NCBI GenBank assembly: GCA_026545765.1
Contig: CM048844.1
Location: 62,051,035-62,115,034, forward strand
Reading direction: 5' to 3'
DNA length: 64,000 nt
Origin: Plantago major
Taxonomy: Eukaryota > Streptophyta > Magnoliopsida > Lamiales > Plantaginaceae
The notes below the pieces were generated by a model. That model made no database searches. It was given only the letters and a program-made list of their open reading frames with translations, and had not been told where the DNA came from. A program made the translations under genes and the position numbers. Below, piece by piece: positions 59,601 to 64,000 of the stretch; position 1 is the first letter of the stretch, and every line of letters starts with the position of its first letter.

Positions 59601-61801
59601 GATGATGATGATCAGAATGATGATCCCCAACCTGGAAACGGCGGGATTCAGAAAGTTAGCAAAGGAAGTGCAGAAAAGGCTACTCCTTCCAAAGGTGCTC
59701 GAAGCCCCATCATCATCACCACCAAAGTCTCATCAAAATACCCAACAGGCTGAACAAGACACAATTGAAGAAATCACAGCCGCTGAGTTCAGGATTGAAC
59801 AACTCAGAAAGGTGTTGGAAGAAGAAAAGAGAATCAGCATTGAGTGTCAAGCTCTTGTTGATGAAAAGGAGGCCAAAATCAAGAAGCTCAAAGAAGCTAA
59901 TGCCAAGGAATTAGTACTCCTAGATGAGCAAAGAAATCTGAAGGATGCCATTGTCGTCACAGCTGCTGAGATAGATGCCATGGATGACAATGATGATGAA
60001 AAGCATGCTGTTGAGGCTGCATCAGAAAGACCTTCTACATCTTCTCAGAAGGCCAGCACACTTGATGGAAAACAGAAGAAGATTGCCAATCTGCAAACAA
60101 TCCAAGAAAAGGATTATGACCGTGATGCTGAAGAAAACCGAAACTTGATCACCCCTGAAGAAGATGAGAGGCTAATCACTAAGGAAAAGCTAGCCCTTCT
60201 GGCTCCTCAAATTTTCTCTGCTCCAGGTGCTTCAAGAAGTGATGAGCACAGGTCATGAACAACTGTTTTCTTGGAACTAAGAGACAGACTTGTTGCTCAA
60301 GACAACCAAGTCCTACAGTCAGTCCCAGAAGAGATGAAAGATTTGGCTGCTGCATTGCTAAATAGAGCAACCAGCATAGCTCTCTCTCAGAAAGACTTAG
60401 CTCTGATCAGGGAAGAAGACTGCAACAATGCCAATCAAGCACTAGCAGATGCTACCTTTGCTACTCGACAAGCTGAGGCTATTCTAAAGCCTCTTGAAGA
60501 GCTCAACAGAAAAGAGCAAGTGTTGGTTAGGCAAAACAAGGACATGAAAGAAGAAATCCAAGAATTGGTCAGGGTGCATAACAACCTCCAGAAGAACTTT
60601 GAATCACTCTCTGAAGCTTATGCTATCTTGAGTCAGTCATTCATGACTAAGGGGGAAGGAGAGATGCCTCAGAAAGGCAGAGGAAGAAAAAGAAAACAAT
60701 CAAATCTCCCCTCCTCAAGTCAACTAGTCATTAAGGACACCACTGGAGACACCCCTGCTCAAGAAGTTGTTCCAGATCAACCAGCCAGAAAGCTGAGAAG
60801 TATGGTCACTAAGGGTACCAAGTCCCTTAGGATCTTAGATGGGAACAACCAGAAAGCTTTTGAAGAAGAAAATCAAGAAGAAGGTGAGGTAAGAGGTCAA
60901 GAGAGCTGCAAGCCTCACAACTGGAACATCAATGATGATGATGAGGATGAATCGTCTGAGATGAGCATCCACTTCACAAAAGAAGAAGGCAAGCAAGCCC
61001 TTACAACCTCCTCTCGGCAAGGCCATTAGCGGCCAGTAACCCTTCTCGAAATACCAAGTCAATTCAAGGGACTTCCACCAAAGACATTTCAAGGCAGAAG
61101 AAAGAGTCACAGATCTCTGACGTAAAGCCACCTAATGAAAGGCTAGAAGGGATATTCAGTTTGGCAGAGCAAACAAAGAAACTCATCAAGAAAAGCCAAC
61201 TGATGCCCACATTGCGTATTTGAAGACCAGTAATGAAGAGTCTTCATATAGGTGCATTCTGAACAAGAAAGGGTATTGGATTCTGGAACTGCAACATCTA
61301 CTTGTCAATGATAAGTTTCCAACTCCCATCTTCAACCAGATCCTAAAATGGAGTGAAGGCAAGCCAAAGTTGCTAAAACATGAGCACCTTCATGCCTGGC
61401 TAAACTTTGAGGTTGAAAAGAGAAATGATGCCAGAAAGATGGACCTTTCTTTTCCTTGTCCTTACCCCAAGCCAGAAGATGTGCACAAGACAAGAAAACT
61501 GGATGGTAGCTACAGCAAGCAGAACAAGCTAGGTGTTCATCCCTATGAGTCATTCTACATGACAAAGGATGAATATCTGGAAGAAATTTACAAGTATTTC
61601 AACCTATCTGAGCTGCAAGTAGACCATGCCTGGGTCTGGGGAAAATACTACTGGGTCAAACACTTTCTGAAGAAAAACTACAATCTTGGCAAGAGTTACC
61701 ATGAAATTTGTATCTTATCCAGAAAGACAGAACTTTCTGTCAGAAGGATACTTTATGACTATGTCCAAAAATGCAGAAAAGTGGATGATTATGTCAACTG
61801 A
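56619..61801 (+). pseudogene. Post-pol gene region of copy D (large protein of unknown role)
   Basis: The first exon is open from the ATG at 56619 (MAPKKMTTKNPKAASSAPAE) for about 540 codons. Parts in order: an N-terminal globular domain of about 300 residues resembling the putative plant transposon protein domain; a basic nuclear-signal-like patch (VAKRKRTQSKKASKS); an acidic Ser/Glu-rich region; four micro-exons; a helical domain (LLQAFKKHTLKKHLKCFRQW); an acidic linker; a coiled coil (about 59760-59960); a basic patch (GRGRKRKQ); and a conserved C-terminal domain (GYWILELQHLLVN, VHPYESFYMTKDEY, HAWVWGKYYWVKHF) ending at 61801. I see no signal peptide, membrane helix or fusion peptide. Only about two breaks besides the introns. 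Function is unknown. Confidence 0.78.
58230..59111 (+). other. Cluster of five short introns in the post-pol gene, copy D
   Basis: Five stretches of 76-86 bp, each beginning GT and ending AG, alternate with exons of 105, 108, 150 and 117 bp, all multiples of three, so all introns are phase 0. Several donors read GTAAGT. Every downstream exon begins with Ala or Val followed mostly by Gln, as if made by exon duplication. Introns are T-rich before the AG, as in plants. The fourth (58833-58913) is exactly absent from copy A. Confidence 0.75.
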
Positions 61802-62232
61802 TCCAGAAAAAGTGCTGAAGAACTTGAGGTTTCTGAACCTAAGTTATTTTTGAAGACTTGAAGACTAGTATCTTAGAATGTTTACTTGGAGCTTGGACTC
61901 TCCTGTTGTTCTAATATACTTAGTATGTTTTGTTACTTTTTGTAATCTTGCTGATTGTTTCTGAATTTCTCTATCTGTAAAAGTTGCATCTCTCTCTGTA
62001 AACTGTACCTATCTGAAGATCATACTCTCAGATACATTTTAATAGATGACAACTTATCAGCAAAGGTCACTTCTTGTGATTTGGTTGATGTTTACTTTCT
62101 GCACTTAATTCAACTAAAATTGAATATCATTTGAAATGATTAAGTGGTGGATTGTTTTCTCTTCCAGGATTACAAATTTGTAATAGGACTTTAAAAGATA
62201 GTCATGGATGACTGACCAAAAAGGGGGAAATT
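61802..62232 (+). other. 3' untranslated region and polypurine tract of copy D
   Basis: Noncoding. It ends AAAAAGGGGGAAATT (about 62218-62232), directly before the LTR TG. Confidence 0.87.
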
Positions 62233-63661
62233 TGTTAGGAATATCTGTTAGTATTTTGATCATTCATCACATGTTCTTATCTTTGCCAGAAAGGTGATTA
62301 AGTACTCTTAGTTCACTTGAACATTGTAAAAGAGGAAATCACTGAGTATGATTAGTCTAGTAAATCTTGTTTTAGGATTATAGGTCTCTGAATGTAATTT
62401 TTATTTCCAGGAAGACCATGAAGATCAATCCTAGCAATGGAGCTTTTCTGAAGATTACAAGACCGGAGATTGCACAAGATTTATGAAGACACCAAGGTTT
62501 AGTCTCACTCGGAAAGACTATGTCCTTAATCCTTTCTTAAGTGCATTTAGTTACTTTTGAAACATGATTCTGGAACATATGACATCATGAGTATGGAGCA
62601 TGCAAGCCATCAGAAAGGCTAGCGTATCCGTTGAAGACTACAGGACAAGAAATAGTACATATGCATTAATTGCATCGGCAGAAAAGCCGCTAAAGCACAG
62701 TCCTCTCTGAGATATGAGACAAGGACTTCTGAGTACTCATTTCAAGATAAGTATAGACTGAATTTGAATTGTGTCTAACGGATAACATCCCAACGACTCT
62801 CCAATTCATCTATAAATATCACACACTTAGATGCTGAGATATACGACCGAAGAACGATCTAACTTGCAAACTTACAATCTAGCAAAGTATACTCTCAAGC
62901 ACTCTACTACCCTTTCTGAAAGCTTTCTGTTGCTTGAAGAATCACTAGTAGTTCTAAGTTGTCCTGAACCTTAACAAGAGAATGTTATTCGTGAAAGAGT
63001 TGAACTATTAGATAACCTTTCTGAAGCTCATTCTCCAGAACGGACATCAATAACTTGGGTCAGTAAAGAGAAGATTGCCATACACTGAACAAGTGTATTA
63101 AGTAGTCTTGTTCTATTAGGCTCTCTGGAAACATAACTGAAAAGTTATACAAGAAGCCTCTCTGGCAAACCTTATAACCAACACCATCAAGGCGTGGAGT
63201 AGAGGAAGTACTTGATTTGGGAAATCAGGGAATAACTCCAAGGTTATCTGAGTAGAGGAAGTACTTAGCTCTAGGAGCTGGGGAATAACTCAGGGGGAAC
63301 ATTTGGTTGGGAACCATTTGTTTAGGAATCTTAGAATAGGATTATTGTAAGGTGAACTTAATTATCTGTTCTAGTGAATTCTAGGTCTCCGAAAGACCGA
63401 AGTGGATTAGTTGGAGGATTACGCCACCTCCAGACACCACTATACTTGCTGTGTTATTTACCTTTCTGCATTTATCTTTCAGCAAAGCGCACACACATAC
63501 TTTTTGTTTCTATACTTACCTATCTTAAAGTCTTCCGCGCTCTGAATTTAATATTAGAAACCCCCCAAGTTTCTGAGAAACTGTGTTTATAGACAAAAGT
63601 TTTAAAAGACTATTCACCCCCCCCCCTCTAGTCTTTTACTTTGCCGTTATCTGGACCAACA
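62233..63661 (+). repeat. 3' LTR of copy D (family 1, 1429 bp)
   Basis: It has the same ends as the 5' LTR. The TATA box is at 62811-62818. The hairpin units lie near 63190-63335, and the poly-C loop hairpin at 63603-63638. It ends CCAACA at 63661. Confidence 0.96.
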
Positions 63662-63666
63662 GATTT
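63662..63666 (+). other. Right target site duplication of copy D (GATTT)
   Basis: It matches 48336-48340 exactly and marks the point where the 3' LTR of F resumes. Confidence 0.93.
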
Positions 63667-64000
63667 CATATCTAAAGTTTCATTCTCTTGAACACTTACC
63701 ATAGACTTGGGTCAGTAGAGAACAAGATACCATACATTGAAAAGTGTATTAAGTATACTTGATTCATAGAGCTATCTGAATAACTGAACAAGTTATTAAA
63801 GAAGCTCACCTGACAAACAAACCTAAAACCAGCACCATATACGGCGTGGAGTACAGGAAGTACTTAGTTTGGGAAACTAAGGAATAACTCCAAGGTTGCT
63901 GAGCACAGGAAGTACTTAGCTTGGGAAGCTAAGGAATAGCTCAAAAAGGTTTCTGAGTACAGGAAGTACTTCGCTGTGAAAGCCGGGGAATAACTCATGG
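63662..64000 (+). repeat. 3' LTR of copy F, continued to window edge
   Basis: GATTTCATATCTAAAGTTTC continues the LTR of F as in its 5' copy near 34044. The three hairpin units are visible up to about 63999. The end of the LTR lies outside the window. Confidence 0.92.

Larger units (their letters stand above)
48341..63661 (+). mobile_element. Sirevirus-type Ty1/copia retrotransposon, copy D (family 1), both ends present, 15.3 kb
   Basis: The only full-length element in the window: 5' LTR 48341-49706, primer site, gag, pol, spacer, post-pol gene, polypurine tract, 3' LTR 62233-63661, with the perfect target duplication GATTT. It sits in the 3' LTR of copy F. The two LTRs are about 98 percent alike by eye outside one length difference, which suggests an insertion on the order of a million years ago or less at usual plant rates. 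Coding parts carry about eight breaks, so it is not intact. Confidence 0.96.

Noticed and set aside
56619-61801. Envelope glycoprotein call for the post-pol gene
   Set aside because: No signal peptide, membrane helix or fusion peptide is visible; only its position is envelope-like.

Overview
The window is plant repeat DNA, almost wholly made of nested LTR retrotransposons. I see no host gene, tRNA, rRNA or CRISPR array. A flowering plant is indicated by Ty1/copia elements of the Sirevirus (SIRE/Maximus) type: 1.4-1.6 kb LTRs, a primer site TGGTATCAGAGC matching tRNA-Met, a Gag with a CCHC knuckle and a long coiled coil, and a very large extra gene after pol. AT-rich base use and short AT-rich introns fit a dicot, but I cannot name the species.

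Layout. Copy A (+, 1-13140) enters from the left in gag and ends with its 3' LTR. It sits inside copy B (-, 13141-23665), whose 5' LTR ends at 23665. B sits inside copy C (+, 23666-25024), of which only the end of the post-pol gene and part of an LTR remain. C's LTR turns back on itself as an inverted LTR (25025-25786). Then come 182 bp of unclassified DNA, an 860-bp solo LTR of another family (25969-26828), and about 7.6 units of a 180-bp satellite with a four-unit higher-order pattern (26829-28206). Copy E (-, 28207-33148) cuts the satellite and itself carries a 924-bp fold-back DNA transposon (30271-31194). Copy F (+, from 33149) sits in E. Copy D (+, 48341-63661) is 15.3 kb, has both LTRs and a perfect 5-bp target duplication, and sits in the 3' LTR of F, which resumes at 63662.

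The elements form two sister families. Family 1 is A, B and D; family 2 is C, E, F and the inverted LTR. Both share one plan: LTR, primer site, gag, pol (protease, integrase, reverse transcriptase, RNase H), a spacer of about 0.9 kb, a post-pol gene of about 5 kb, polypurine tract, LTR. All coding parts are broken in several places, so these are fossils. D looks youngest, with LTRs that differ by roughly 2 percent by eye.

The most interesting signals lie in and around the post-pol gene. It has its own TATA box about 200 bp upstream of a conserved ATG, and a cluster of five short phase-0 GT-AG introns. One of these introns is present in B, D and F but exactly absent from A, as expected if a partly spliced RNA was reverse-transcribed. 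The encoded protein shows no membrane segment or signal peptide and so does not look like an envelope. Small hairpins recur after pol, within the LTR and near the LTR end, and several keep their stem while the stem sequence changes, which suggests conserved RNA structure.
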